64,000 bases of DNA from Ectothiorhodospira shaposhnikovii (GTDB taxonomy: Bacteria > Pseudomonadota > Gammaproteobacteria > Ectothiorhodospirales > Ectothiorhodospiraceae): positions 124,001-188,000 of the forward strand of contig NZ_NRSM01000001.1 in assembly GCF_016584105.1 (NCBI RefSeq), read 5' to 3'. Position 1 is the stretch's first letter, and the number at the start of each line of letters is the position of its first letter. The notes beneath the pieces were generated by a model. That model worked only from the letters and a program-made list of their open reading frames with translations. It made no database searches and was not told the DNA's origin. Position numbers and translations under genes: made by a program. Below, in pieces: positions 50,105 to 58,261 of the stretch.

Positions 50105-51397
50105 ATGCGTCTTCCCGTGTCCCTGGTGATCTTGCTGCTGGCCGTGCTCGTGAGCCTGCCCGGCTGTCGTGATGCCCGGACGGTCGCCCCGGATGGTAAC
50201 GGCGCCGTTACCATTCAAGGTGAACTGACCTATCCGGAGCGCATTGCCCTGCCGCCCCAGGCCGTGGCTGTCATCGAGGTGCGTGCCTTTGACGCAACCG
50301 GCGAGCAGATCCTGATCGAACAGCGCCTTGACCTGGAGGGCCGACAGGTCCCCATTCCCTTCCGTCTTGAGCTGCCTTCCGCCGCCCTGGGCGGGACGGC
50401 CATCCACGAACTGCGGGGCGCCGTGGAGCTGGAGGGGCAGTGGTTGCGAGTGACGGAGCCGCTGATGCTGTCCCTGACCGGGAATACGCTGGATACCGGG
50501 CCGCTGCGTCTGATTCCGTTCACCGCGGAGCGCTTTGGTACCCATTTCACCTGCGGTCCCGAACGGGTCGTGCTGGACGCATCGCCACGCCTCATCGTGT
50601 CGGGCACCGCCCACGATCTGGTGCCGGTGCCCGCGGCATCCGGGGTTCGCCTTGAAGGCGTGGAGGACCCCGACACCTGGATTCATGAAAAGGGTGGCGA
50701 GGCCCTGATCAGTGTGGCGGGGCGGGAGCTGCCGCCCTGCCGGATCATCCAGCCCCCTTCCCTGCCCTTCCGCGCTTATGGTCAGGAGCCGGGCTGGCAC
50801 GTGGATATCGAGGAAGATCAGATCACCCTGGTCACCGGCTACGGTGCGCAGACCCTGACCCTGCCTCTGCTGCACACGGGACAGGACGGGCCCCGGACCC
50901 GCTTCCGGGCCGCCGATGCCGGGCATCGTCTGGTGGTCACGGTCATCCCCGATATCTGCCGTGACAGCATGAGCGGCATGCCCCACCCCTACACCGTGAT
51001 CCTGCAACGGAACGATGAGGCCCTGAATGGCTGCGGAGGAGAGCCGTTGTCCCTGCTCACGGACCGGGAGTGGGTCATTGAGGACCTGGACGGTCAGGGG
51101 ATCGTGGATCAATCCCGCATCACCCTGCAGTTCTTTGCGCAGGATGGCCGGGTGGCCGGCACTGCCTCCTGCAACCGTTACCACGGAGGCTTCACGCTCA
51201 CCGGCGAGAATCTGACCTTCCAGCACCCCGCCTCCACCCTGATGGCCTGCCCCGAGGCGCTGATGCATCAGGAGCAGGCCTTCTTCCGCATCCTGGTCGC
51301 GGTCACCGGGTTTGATATCGACGACACCGGTGCCCTGGTCCTGTCCGGGCCGGAGGGGACGATGAAGGGTCATGCCGAGCCGATGGCCTCTCAGTGA
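50105..51397 (+). CDS. Multidomain envelope lipoprotein (YbaY-COG3650-META)
   Basis: The 430-residue product has a signal peptide with a lipobox-like SLPGC (cysteine near residue 21), a YbaY/YscW-type domain (about 37-140, IQGELTYPERIALPPQAVAVIEV), a COG3650-like region around residues 215-260 (FRAYGQEPGWHVDI), and a C-terminal META domain (about 320-410, WVIEDLDG... GTASCNRYHGGFTL). Each domain occurs singly in lipoproteins linked to envelope stress or motility. The function of the combined protein is unknown. It stands alone between a REP-like palindrome and the SPFH gene. Confidence 0.83.
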   Translation: MRLPVSLVILLLAVLVSLPGCRDARTVAPDGNGAVTIQGELTYPERIALPPQAVAVIEVRAFDATGEQILIEQRLDLEGRQVPIPFRLELPSAALGGTAIHELRGAVELEGQWLRVTEPLMLSLTGNTLDTGPLRLIPFTAERFGTHFTCGPERVVLDASPRLIVSGTAHDLVPVPAASGVRLEGVEDPDTWIHEKGGEALISVAGRELPPCRIIQPPSLPFRAYGQEPGWHVDIEEDQITLVTGYGAQTLTLPLLHTGQDGPRTRFRAADAGHRLVVTVIPDICRDSMSGMPHPYTVILQRNDEALNGCGGEPLSLLTDREWVIEDLDGQGIVDQSRITLQFFAQDGRVAGTASCNRYHGGFTLTGENLTFQHPASTLMACPEALMHQEQAFFRILVAVTGFDIDDTGALVLSGPEGTMKGHAEPMASQ

Positions 51398-51468
51398 GCA
51401 TGGGTGTGTTTTGATCGTCGATCCGCGATACTGATCCTTATCCGGCACATATAACCTGGGGGACGACC

Positions 51469-52416
51469 ATGGAAGCCTTTGGAATCTTTGCCACCACCAT
51501 CGTGGTGGTCACCATCATCTTCATTGCCAAGGCGGTTAAGGCGGTGCCGCAGGGTGAAAAATGGACCGTGGAGCGCTTCGGGCGCTACACCCGCACCCTG
51601 GAATCGGGCCTCAACATCATCGTGCCGTTCATCGACAGCATCGGTCGCAAGCTGACGGTGATGGAACAGGTGCTGGACGTGCCGGCGCAGACCGTGATCA
51701 CCAAGGACAACGCCGCCGTTGTGGCCGACGGTGTGGTCTTCTTCCGCATCGATGATGCCGCCTCCGCCGCCTACCAGGTGCGCAACCTGGAGGAGGCCAT
51801 CGTCAATCTCACCACCACCAACCTGCGTTCCGTGATCGGTTCCATGGATCTGGACGACACCCTGTCCAATCGCAGCAAGATCAACGATGTCCTCATGGGC
51901 ATCGTCGACGATGCCACCAATCCCTGGGGCGTCAAGATCGTCCGCATCGAGATCCGCGACCTGAAAATGGAGCCTGAACTGCAGAAGGCGATGAACATGC
52001 AGATGACCGCCGAGCGCAAGCGCCGGGCCCAGGTCCTGGAGGCCACCGGCAAGCGGGAGGCGGAGATCCTGCAGGCGGAAGGGGAAAAGCAGGCCGCCAT
52101 CCTGCGCGCCGAAGGGGAACGGCAGGCGGCCTTCCTGGAGGCCGAGGCCCGCGAGCGCGAGGCCAAGGCCGAAGCCGAGGCGACCCGCGTGGTGTCCGAG
52201 GCCATCGCCTCCGGGAACATCCAGGCGGTGCAGTACTTCCTGGGCATCAAGTATGTGGAGGCTTTGCAGCAGATCGGCAAGGCCGATAATTCCAAGCTGG
52301 TCCTGATGCCCCTGGAGGCCTCGGGGATCACCGGTGCCGTGGCCGGCGTCACCGAGCTGGTGCAGCAGATGGGGGCGGACAACAAGGCCCTGACCTCCAG
52401 CTCATCCGGCAGATAG
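51469..52416 (+). CDS. qmcA: SPFH/Band 7 membrane protein (QmcA/stomatin-like)
   Basis: The 315-residue product has an N-terminal membrane segment (about 5-21), an SPFH domain (VPQGEKWTVERFGRYTRTLESGLN onward) and a long charged coiled coil rich in Glu/Ala/Arg (about 180-245). These proteins form large oligomeric rings or cages in the inner membrane, often with FtsH or NfeD partners. NfeD follows after 14 bases, the common pair. Confidence 0.92.
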   Translation: MEAFGIFATTIVVVTIIFIAKAVKAVPQGEKWTVERFGRYTRTLESGLNIIVPFIDSIGRKLTVMEQVLDVPAQTVITKDNAAVVADGVVFFRIDDAASAAYQVRNLEEAIVNLTTTNLRSVIGSMDLDDTLSNRSKINDVLMGIVDDATNPWGVKIVRIEIRDLKMEPELQKAMNMQMTAERKRRAQVLEATGKREAEILQAEGEKQAAILRAEGERQAAFLEAEAREREAKAEAEATRVVSEAIASGNIQAVQYFLGIKYVEALQQIGKADNSKLVLMPLEASGITGAVAGVTELVQQMGADNKALTSSSSGR

Positions 52417-52430
52417 GGGCAGGGCGAGCG

Positions 52431-52907
52431 ATGTTGCAGACGCTGCTGACCAATCCCTGGTTCTGGCTGATCGCGGGCATGATCCTGATGGGGTTGGAGA
52501 TCCTGATCCCCGGGGTATTCCTGCTCTGGATCGGGCTGGGCGCCCTGATCTCCGCCGTGTTCGTGGCCCTGTTGCCGGATCTGGCCTTTGCCTGGCATCT
52601 CATGGGTTTTTCCGTGACCATGCTCGGTGCCTGCAGCCTGGGGTTCTGGTTGCAGCGGCGGGGCAGGGCGGCCCAGGGTGATGCCCCGGTGATGAACCGG
52701 GAAATGGATGCCCTGCTCAACCGGGAATACATCGCCGCCACGGACTTCGTGGCGGGTCGGGGCCGGGTGAGGGTGGGGGATACCACCTATGCCGCCCAGG
52801 GGCCTGATGACGTGAAGGCCGGGGACCGGGTGATGGCCTTTGCCCGCGATGGGATCCAGCTCCGGGTCAGGCCGCTGCACTCCGACGGTGGTGTCACGAC
52901 CGGCTGA
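52431..52907 (+). CDS. NfeD family protein
   Basis: The 158-residue product has two or three membrane segments (about 9-28, 32-52 and 55-75) and a C-terminal OB-fold domain (AATDFVAGRGRVRVGDTTY...). It is the short NfeD form (YbbK type) that partners SPFH proteins such as QmcA. The ORF starts 14 bases after qmcA, so the two are cotranscribed. The exact role of the pair is unknown. Confidence 0.9.
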   Translation: MLQTLLTNPWFWLIAGMILMGLEILIPGVFLLWIGLGALISAVFVALLPDLAFAWHLMGFSVTMLGACSLGFWLQRRGRAAQGDAPVMNREMDALLNREYIAATDFVAGRGRVRVGDTTYAAQGPDDVKAGDRVMAFARDGIQLRVRPLHSDGGVTTG

Positions 52908-52937
52908 AGGCCTTGACACGCCCCTTCCGGGGGCGCG

Positions 52938-53879
52938 TCACACCCCCAGCCACTGCAGGACCCGGTGGTACAGGGGAATCCCCACGATCACGTTTACCGG
53001 GAAGGTGAGGCCCAGGGCGGCGAGCATGGCCAGGCCGATGTTGGCATCGGGAATGGCCGCACGAATGGCCGCCGGCGCGGCGATGTAGGAGGCACTGGCG
53101 GACAGCGCGGTGAGTATCAACACGGAGCCGGCGGGCAGGTCCAGCAGCAGGCCCGTGGCCAGTCCGATGGCGCCCAGCAGGAACGGGGCGATCACGGCAA
53201 AGCACAGCAGACGCCAGTGTTGCCAGGGGATGGGGCGCAGGGTTTCGGCGGCCGTCAGCCCCATCTCCAGCAGGAACAGGGCCAGCACGACCTTGAAGGC
53301 ATTGGTGAGCAGATCCGTCACCGCAGCGCCTTCCTGGGGGCCGTAGAGCAGCCCGATGATCACCCCGCCCACCAGCAGGATCACCCCGCGGTTGGTCAGG
53401 GTCTCATGCCATAGCCCCCGCATGCTGGCGGCCGCCTGGGCACCACAGTAGCGGCGATAGAGGATGATGGCCACCACGATGGCCGGCAGCTCCATCATCA
53501 CCAGATACAGGGTTACTTCGGGACTGATGGTCAGTTGCAAGCCTTCCGCGAAGGCCAGGGCCACCGCAAAGGTTCCCGCGCTCACCGAGCCGTAATGGGC
53601 GGCCATGCTGGCACTGTCGGCCACCGACAGCCGGATCACCCGCATCAGCAGCGGCATGAGTATCAGTGGAATCAACGCCCCCAGCACCGCCACCGCCAGC
53701 AGATCCTGAATCACCGACACACTGACATTGCCATGGAGTGCCATACCCCCCTTCAGGCCGATGGTGAGCATCAGCAGCAGGCTGAGGGTGTCATAGGCAG
53801 CCTTGGGAATGGTCAGGTCTGATTTCACCAGCCCGGCCACCAGTCCGAGCAGGAAAAACATCACAACGATATCAGGCAT
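52938..53879 (-). CDS. SbtA-type sodium-dependent bicarbonate transporter family protein
   Basis: The 313-residue product is highly hydrophobic, with about ten membrane segments. It has IGLKGGMAL near residue 40 and HYGSVSAGTFAVALAF near residue 95, typical of the SbtA/DUF897 family. SbtA in cyanobacteria is a high-affinity sodium/bicarbonate symporter. Two gamma-class carbonic-anhydrase-like proteins are encoded elsewhere in the window. The ATG at 53879 (MPDIVVMFFLLGL) matches family starts; the frame is open to 53966. Substrate is inferred. Confidence 0.8.
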   Translation of the reverse strand: MPDIVVMFFLLGLVAGLVKSDLTIPKAAYDTLSLLLMLTIGLKGGMALHGNVSVSVIQDLLAVAVLGALIPLILMPLLMRVIRLSVADSASMAAHYGSVSAGTFAVALAFAEGLQLTISPEVTLYLVMMELPAIVVAIILYRRYCGAQAAASMRGLWHETLTNRGVILLVGGVIIGLLYGPQEGAAVTDLLTNAFKVVLALFLLEMGLTAAETLRPIPWQHWRLLCFAVIAPFLLGAIGLATGLLLDLPAGSVLILTALSASASYIAAPAAIRAAIPDANIGLAMLAALGLTFPVNVIVGIPLYHRVLQWLGV

Positions 53880-54026
53880 GGGTTCAAGGGCGGGAGTTGT
53901 TGGAAGTGATGCGGATTCTGCAGCCATTGCCCTCGGGATGCCAGTGTGCAGGGACATTCCGCGCACCCATCAGCCGTTTGTTCGGGCCTCATCCCATCGA
54001 CCGATGCTTCCGTTGAAAGGGTTCGG

Positions 54027-54332
54027 CTATTTGGGGGGCTGATCGTGAGCCTGGTCTTCCCGCATCAAGCGGCCGCGCATGCGGAATCTGGCGATGGTGT
54101 AGATCAGCGATGCCATGAAGATCACCAAAAGCACGGCCATGACGATCGCAAAATCCAGCGGTTGCTCGCTCCAGTACATGGTGACCGGTTGCCGGTAGCG
54201 ACTGTTTCCAAAACGGATGCTCTGGTTCAGCAGGCTGTGCAGCAGCAGTACTCCGATCCCGGCAGTCAATAAGATGCCTTCCCAGGGTCGGGTCTTCAGG
54301 AGCTTGCGCACGTCTGGGTCCATGATCGTCAT
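54027..54332 (-). CDS. Small membrane protein of unknown function
   Basis: The 101-residue product has two membrane segments (about 18-36 and 63-82) and short charged ends. I do not recognise the family. The ATG at 54332 has AGGTGA a few bases upstream; the frame is open to 54416 and an ATG at 54323 is also possible. It is divergent from the riboswitch-SMR unit. Confidence 0.55.
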   Translation of the reverse strand: MTIMDPDVRKLLKTRPWEGILLTAGIGVLLLHSLLNQSIRFGNSRYRQPVTMYWSEQPLDFAIVMAVLLVIFMASLIYTIARFRMRGRLMREDQAHDQPPK

Positions 54333-54510
54333 GATGTCACCTGAAGGGGGGCTGCGTGTGCCATCCATGATCATAAAATGGCGACGTCTGCGAAACACCG
54401 GTGGCAAGGGTCGCAAGCAGGCCCTGATCGGATGGGGCGTGCTCTGGATCCTTCCTGGCTGGGGCGGGCTCTGGATTTGCCGGTCCGTTTCGCCCCGTGT
54501 GGTGAATCGA

Positions 54511-54539
54511 TTGACAGACAGCCCTCAATTTGCGTGAAT
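54511..54539 (+). promoter_or_regulatory. Possible promoter of the riboswitch-SMR transcript
   Basis: TTGACA (54511-54516) is a perfect -35, followed after 17 bases by GTGAAT (54534-54539), which matches TATAAT at only the last three positions. Transcription would start about 75 bases before the riboswitch. Confidence 0.38.
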
Positions 54540-54620
54540 CATGTCCGTGGTATGCATCGGCTTGATTCGTTTCTCTTTTTTGATTTCATCAACTCAGGGA
54601 ACGAACATGCATTTGATTCT

Positions 54621-54666
54621 CCGCGCAGGACGACCTGTGCGGATTTTCCAGTCTGGGGACGGCCCC
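54621..54666 (+). promoter_or_regulatory. Guanidine-II (mini-ykkC) riboswitch
   Basis: Two hairpins each carry an ACGR loop, the signature of the guanidine-II riboswitch. The first pairs CCGCGCAGG (54621-54629) with CCTGTGCGG (54634-54642), one G-U wobble, around ACGA. The second pairs GGGG (54655-54658) with CCCC (54663-54666) around ACGG. A 12-base linker separates them. The SMR exporter gene starts 22 bases later with GGAG between, so the switch can control ribosome access. Guanidine-II switches regulate guanidine exporters. Confidence 0.82.
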
Positions 54667-54687
54667 GCCTATTCGTGGAGATACAGC

Positions 54688-55008
54688 ATGAACACGGCGT
54701 GGTTTGCCCTCGTCATCGCGGGGCTTCTGGAAGTGGTCTGGGCCGTCGGGCTCAAGGCCAGCGATGGATTCACACGGCTTTGGCCCAGTGTGTTCACACT
54801 GCTTGCCATGTCAGGCAGCTTCTGGCTGCTGGCTCAGGCCATGCGGAGCATTCCCGTGGGCACGGCGTATGCCATTTGGGTCGGCATCGGTGTGGTTGGC
54901 ACATTTATCGCCGGGATACTGCTTTATGCCGAGGCTCTTTCACTGGCCAGGGTGGTGAGCATGTTGCTGATCATTATCGGGCTGGTGGGGCTCAAGCTGG
55001 CCGGATGA
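54688..55008 (+). CDS. sugE: SMR family guanidinium exporter (Gdx/SugE type)
   Basis: The 106-residue product has four membrane segments and the SMR active-site glutamate in AGLLEVVWAVGL (residue 15). GTAYAIWVGIGVVGTFIAGI near residue 60 is the SugE/Gdx pattern rather than EmrE. Gdx proteins export guanidinium in exchange for protons. The guanidine-II riboswitch directly upstream supports this. The ATG at 54688 has GGAG six bases upstream. Confidence 0.93.
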   Translation: MNTAWFALVIAGLLEVVWAVGLKASDGFTRLWPSVFTLLAMSGSFWLLAQAMRSIPVGTAYAIWVGIGVVGTFIAGILLYAEALSLARVVSMLLIIIGLVGLKLAG

Positions 55009-55119
55009 TCCTGGTTGATCCCCTGAAAACGCCGGTATGGCCGGCGGATCCCGGGCAGTGCCCGGGGTTTCTGATAACGGCCGGGGCCCCGGGCCCATGA
55101 TGCTTTCCAGGGCGTGCAA

Positions 55120-55449
55120 TCAGCCGGTCTTGATGACCACGATGGCCACCACCACCAGCAGGATGCCCGCCCAGCCGACGGCATTGAGCCGCTGGCCGAA
55201 GCACCAGAGTCCTCCCAGGGCGGTGCCCAGGATGCCCAGGGCTCCCCAGGTGGCATAGGCGATGGCCAGGTCCATGTAACGGATTGCCTGGGCCAGAAGC
55301 GTGAACGCCCCCAGCACCAGCAGGATGGCCAGTACGCCCCAGAGTTTTTTGCGAAAGCCGTTGGACAGGGTCAGCAGCAGATTGGCCGCCACATCCAGGG
55401 CCGCGGCGAGGGCCACAAGGGTGAAGGGCAGCAGGTGTGTGGCCGACAT
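55120..55449 (-). CDS. mdtI: SMR family protein, MdtI-like
   Basis: The 109-residue product has four membrane segments and resembles MdtI (VALAAALDVAANLLLTLSNG, AIRYMDLAIAYATWGALGI, FGQRLNAVGWAGI). The usual glutamate in the first segment is Asp (residue 19). MdtI and MdtJ form a heterodimer that exports spermidine. mdtJ lies just upstream, 47 bases apart. AGAGAGG precedes the ATG. Confidence 0.82.
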   Translation of the reverse strand: MSATHLLPFTLVALAAALDVAANLLLTLSNGFRKKLWGVLAILLVLGAFTLLAQAIRYMDLAIAYATWGALGILGTALGGLWCFGQRLNAVGWAGILLVVVAIVVIKTG

Positions 55450-55496
55450 GGAAGGATGCCTCTCTCTTGGTTTTGGTCAGTCGGGTTTTTGGTCAG

Positions 55497-55838
55497 TCAG
55501 GCTGACGCTTCAGGATGCTTTTCACCGGCATTGATCATGATGATCCCCACTACGGCCAGGCCCAGTCCGATCAGCTCCTGGGTGGACAGGGTACTGCCGA
55601 ACACCAGCAGGGACAGGGCCGTGATGAGGGTGATGCCCAGCCCCTCCCACATCGCGAAGGCCACTCCCACAGGGATCTTTTTCACTGCAAAGCCCAGGAA
55701 AATGTAGGAAAAAATGATACATACATACATGATCAGGTAGCCGGTGATGCCGACTCCCGAACTCAGAAAGTTCATGGTGCTGACACCGGACACCTCGGTC
55801 ACGATGGCCAGCATCAGGAACATCCATGCCAATCTCAT
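55497..55838 (-). CDS. mdtJ: SMR family protein, MdtJ-like
   Basis: The 113-residue product has four membrane segments, the glutamate in LAIVTEVSGVSTMNFL (residue 15) and the MdtJ-like YIFLGFAVKKIPVGVAFAMWEGLGI. With MdtI it should make a heterodimeric polyamine exporter. The ATG at 55838 has GGGAG seven bases upstream; the open frame to 56213 is a shadow of the LysR gene. It is divergent from the LysR gene. Confidence 0.87.
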   Translation of the reverse strand: MRLAWMFLMLAIVTEVSGVSTMNFLSSGVGITGYLIMYVCIIFSYIFLGFAVKKIPVGVAFAMWEGLGITLITALSLLVFGSTLSTQELIGLGLAVVGIIMINAGEKHPEASA

Positions 55839-55908
55839 GGTCGATCTCCCAAGGTTTTTCTGACCGGAGATGCTATCCGGACGGGAGGATCGGCCATAAT
55901 CGCTGAGC

Positions 55909-55923
55909 GTCAGAAAATCTGAC
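55909..55923. promoter_or_regulatory. Candidate LysR-type operator
   Basis: GTCAGA-AAA-TCTGAC is a perfect 15-base palindrome that contains the T-N11-A pattern of LysR-family sites (T55910, A55922). It lies between mdtJ and the divergent LysR gene, 36 bases before the latter, where an autoregulator would bind. Confidence 0.6.
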
Positions 55924-55958
55924 TTGTAAGTGCCCATCACCTTGTCGGCAGACCGTCC

Positions 55959-56849
55959 ATGACCCTTGCCCAGATCCAGGAATTCGTTCTCGTATGCCGT
56001 CACGGCTCCATTGCCGCCGCAGCCCGTGCCCTGGGCAAGAGCCGGGGCGCGGTGAGCATGGGGATTTCGGCACTGGAAGACCACCTGGGGGTGACGCTGT
56101 TCGAGCGCAGCGGCAATCAGGTGAAGCCGACTCCCATCGGTGCAGACCTGCTGGACGACTGTCAGCGCATCGTTTCCCTGGCCCAGTCCCTGGAGCAGCG
56201 CTGCATGCGTCATCTTCAGGGGGAGGAGCGGATGCTGCGTATCGCCCGGGATGATGCACTGCCCGAGGCCTTCTGGCGGGAGATCGTCATCCGTCTGTCG
56301 AGGCGTTTCCCCAACCTGGATCTGTGTTTCGGGTTGTCCACCATGGCGGAGCTGGATGCCATGATCGCCAGCGGCGAGGTGGACCTGGGAATCGGCCTGC
56401 AGCGGGCATCCTCCAGACCGTCAGCATCGGAGAGCGTGGTGCTCAGCCCGGTGCAGGTGATGATGGTGGTTGCTGCCGGACATCCGTTGTCCCTGCTGCA
56501 GCAGGTTTCGGAACAGGATCTCAGGGACTATCCATGCATCGGCCAGGCGCATTTCACGCCCCAGGGGCTTCGGGTAACGGAGGCGGCGTCCGCCAGGCAG
56601 GTGGGTGTGAGCCACTTCGAGCTTATGCGCGACATGGCGGCGGAGGGTATCGGCTGGACCTGGTTGCCCCGGCCTTTGGCCGCCGACTACCTGGAAACGG
56701 GGCGGTTGGTGATCCTGAGACACGTCGCCGCCGTCCGGATGGATGAATATGTGGCCCTCAAATCCCGGCATTACCGGGAAGGCCAGGTCACCGACTGGCT
56801 GCTGGGGCAGGTGAGAGAGTATCTGCGTCGATGGGAGCTCGGCGGATGA
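55959..56849 (+). CDS. LysR-family transcriptional regulator
   Basis: The 296-residue product has an N-terminal winged helix-turn-helix (FVLVCRHGSIAAAARALGKSRGAVSMGISALEDHLGVTLFER) and a periplasmic-binding-like effector domain. It is divergent from mdtJI with a palindromic T-N11-A site between, so it probably controls mdtJI and itself. Its effector could be a polyamine or another cation, but this is not shown. Confidence 0.92.
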   Translation: MTLAQIQEFVLVCRHGSIAAAARALGKSRGAVSMGISALEDHLGVTLFERSGNQVKPTPIGADLLDDCQRIVSLAQSLEQRCMRHLQGEERMLRIARDDALPEAFWREIVIRLSRRFPNLDLCFGLSTMAELDAMIASGEVDLGIGLQRASSRPSASESVVLSPVQVMMVVAAGHPLSLLQQVSEQDLRDYPCIGQAHFTPQGLRVTEAASARQVGVSHFELMRDMAAEGIGWTWLPRPLAADYLETGRLVILRHVAAVRMDEYVALKSRHYREGQVTDWLLGQVREYLRRWELGG

Positions 56850-56850
56850 A

Positions 56851-57380
56851 TCACTGTTTCATCAGATACTCGGCCACGGCCTGATAGGCAGAGACTTTGT
56901 CATGGACATCGCCGCGTGCTGGCTCATTTTGTCGAGACAGCCAAAGTACCGTTCATAAACCACCCGGTCCTTGTGAATGATGAGTATGCCATCGGTGTAA
57001 TTGGCCGAGAGCGACGCTTCCCATGTCATTGGTTCAGCGCCATCCAGTGGCGTGAAACGCACGGCATCAATGCCGTCATCAAGGGCGAACTTCAGTGGCA
57101 CCGGCGCACCGATGCCGCGGCTGACCTGCCTGGTCGGCAGCAGCTCGCGTATGTGGCATACCGTCCAGCGCAGCTTGGGAAAACTGAAGTAATCGGACTC
57201 GGGGTGTGTGATCAGTTTTTCAGGGGGCGGTGGAAAACCCGTCATCCACCCCAGCCTTACCGGGTCCGAATGCTCAGCGTCCAATGGTGGTTCGGATTGT
57301 GCCGCTACCGGTCTGATGTCGACGGAAAAGGCCAGGACGAGCGTTAATGCCACAAGTGCGTTACAAATTGGAGCGGACAT
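56851..57380 (-). pseudogene. Truncated serine hydrolase (beta-lactamase family)
   Basis: The first 172 codons (57380 down to 56862) begin with a signal peptide (MSAPICNALVALTLVLAF...) and run to SMTKS, an SxxK motif that in class C beta-lactamase-like serine hydrolases carries the nucleophile. Only ten residues follow before the stop; a full family member has some 200 more. In another frame, the same region ends with AYQAVAEYLMKQ and a stop at 56851, which looks like a hydrolase C-terminus. The simplest reading is a large internal deletion near 56905 that also shifted the frame. Confidence 0.6.
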
Positions 57381-57422
57381 GACGCATCCCCCGTACAGCG
57401 TTGATCAGGCGTGGCGTTGGAG

Positions 57423-57480
57423 TGGTTGTTTGGGTTGTTTGGGTTGGTTCGGTTCGGGTTCCCAAACCCGGGGCCCCGGG
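57423..57480. repeat. G/T-rich direct repeats and a GC palindrome
   Basis: TTGTTTGGG occurs twice in a row and GGTT recurs through 57423-57460. CCCGGGGCCCCGGG (57467-57480) is a perfect 14-base palindrome. This is low-complexity sequence between the broken hydrolase and the YbjN gene; no function is evident. Confidence 0.5.
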
Positions 57481-57615
57481 TGATGACTGGGATGGATAAG
57501 CCGGTGAGTGGTTGAATGATTCTGACAGGGGAGTGTATATCATCTGACTGAACCATTTTGTCCGTGGGACGCCACTCCCGGTAAGTCCCTGATAGTCCTT
57601 TGAAGGAAATTCACC

Positions 57616-58080
57616 ATGCTCAAACCAGTGTTGATGAGTGCCGTTTTGCTGGCCGTGACCGGTACCCTGTCGGCGGCCGATATCGTGGACGCGAAGGATC
57701 CGGAAAAGATCCGGCAGCTTGCCCAGGGATATGGTTCGGCGACCCTGACAACCGACAGCGTGGGTGACCCCATGATCCGTGGGCGCATTGACGGTACGGG
57801 TTACAGCATCATGTTCTACGGATGTTCCCAGAACCTCAATTGCAAGAACATCCAGTTCACCAGTGCCTGGCAGACCGAGGGTCAATATACGCTGGAAGAG
57901 ATGAATCAATGGAACAGGCTCGCCCGTTTCGGCAAGGCCTACCTGGACGATGAAGGAGATCCCGTGCTGGAGATGAACGTCAACCTGGATTTTGGCGTGA
58001 CCGAGCGCAATATGGATGACACCCTGGACTGGTGGCGTGTGGCGTTGACCAAGTTCCGCAACGAGGTGCTGACGAAATAA
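57616..58080 (+). CDS. Secreted YbjN-domain protein
   Basis: The 154-residue product has a signal peptide (MLKPVLMSAVLLAVTGTLSA, cleavage near residue 20) and a YbjN domain with FYGCSQNLNCKNIQFTSAW, whose two cysteines could form a disulfide. YbjN-like proteins are type III chaperone-like folds with no fixed role. GGAAATT lies before the ATG. It is on the same strand and 181 bases before the GIDE-LemA fusion gene, perhaps in one unit. Confidence 0.82.
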   Translation: MLKPVLMSAVLLAVTGTLSAADIVDAKDPEKIRQLAQGYGSATLTTDSVGDPMIRGRIDGTGYSIMFYGCSQNLNCKNIQFTSAWQTEGQYTLEEMNQWNRLARFGKAYLDDEGDPVLEMNVNLDFGVTERNMDDTLDWWRVALTKFRNEVLTK

Positions 58081-58261
58081 GCATTCCACCCATGGTCCTT
58101 CCACTCTGACAGGAGAGGGGGGATGGTGGGTGTGGTGCCTGTCTCGCCCGCTCAATGGTGTATCGGGTTGCGCCGTGGACGACGCCTGGACGACTTGTCG
58201 GGCGTCGGGTCTTGCCGGATTCTTGAGTGATACCTCATCTCTGTCCGGAAGAACGAAAATC

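Noticed and set aside
54378-55100. 240-codon plus-strand frame across the riboswitch
   Set aside because: It covers the riboswitch hairpins and the SMR gene in another frame; the SMR frame is the real one.
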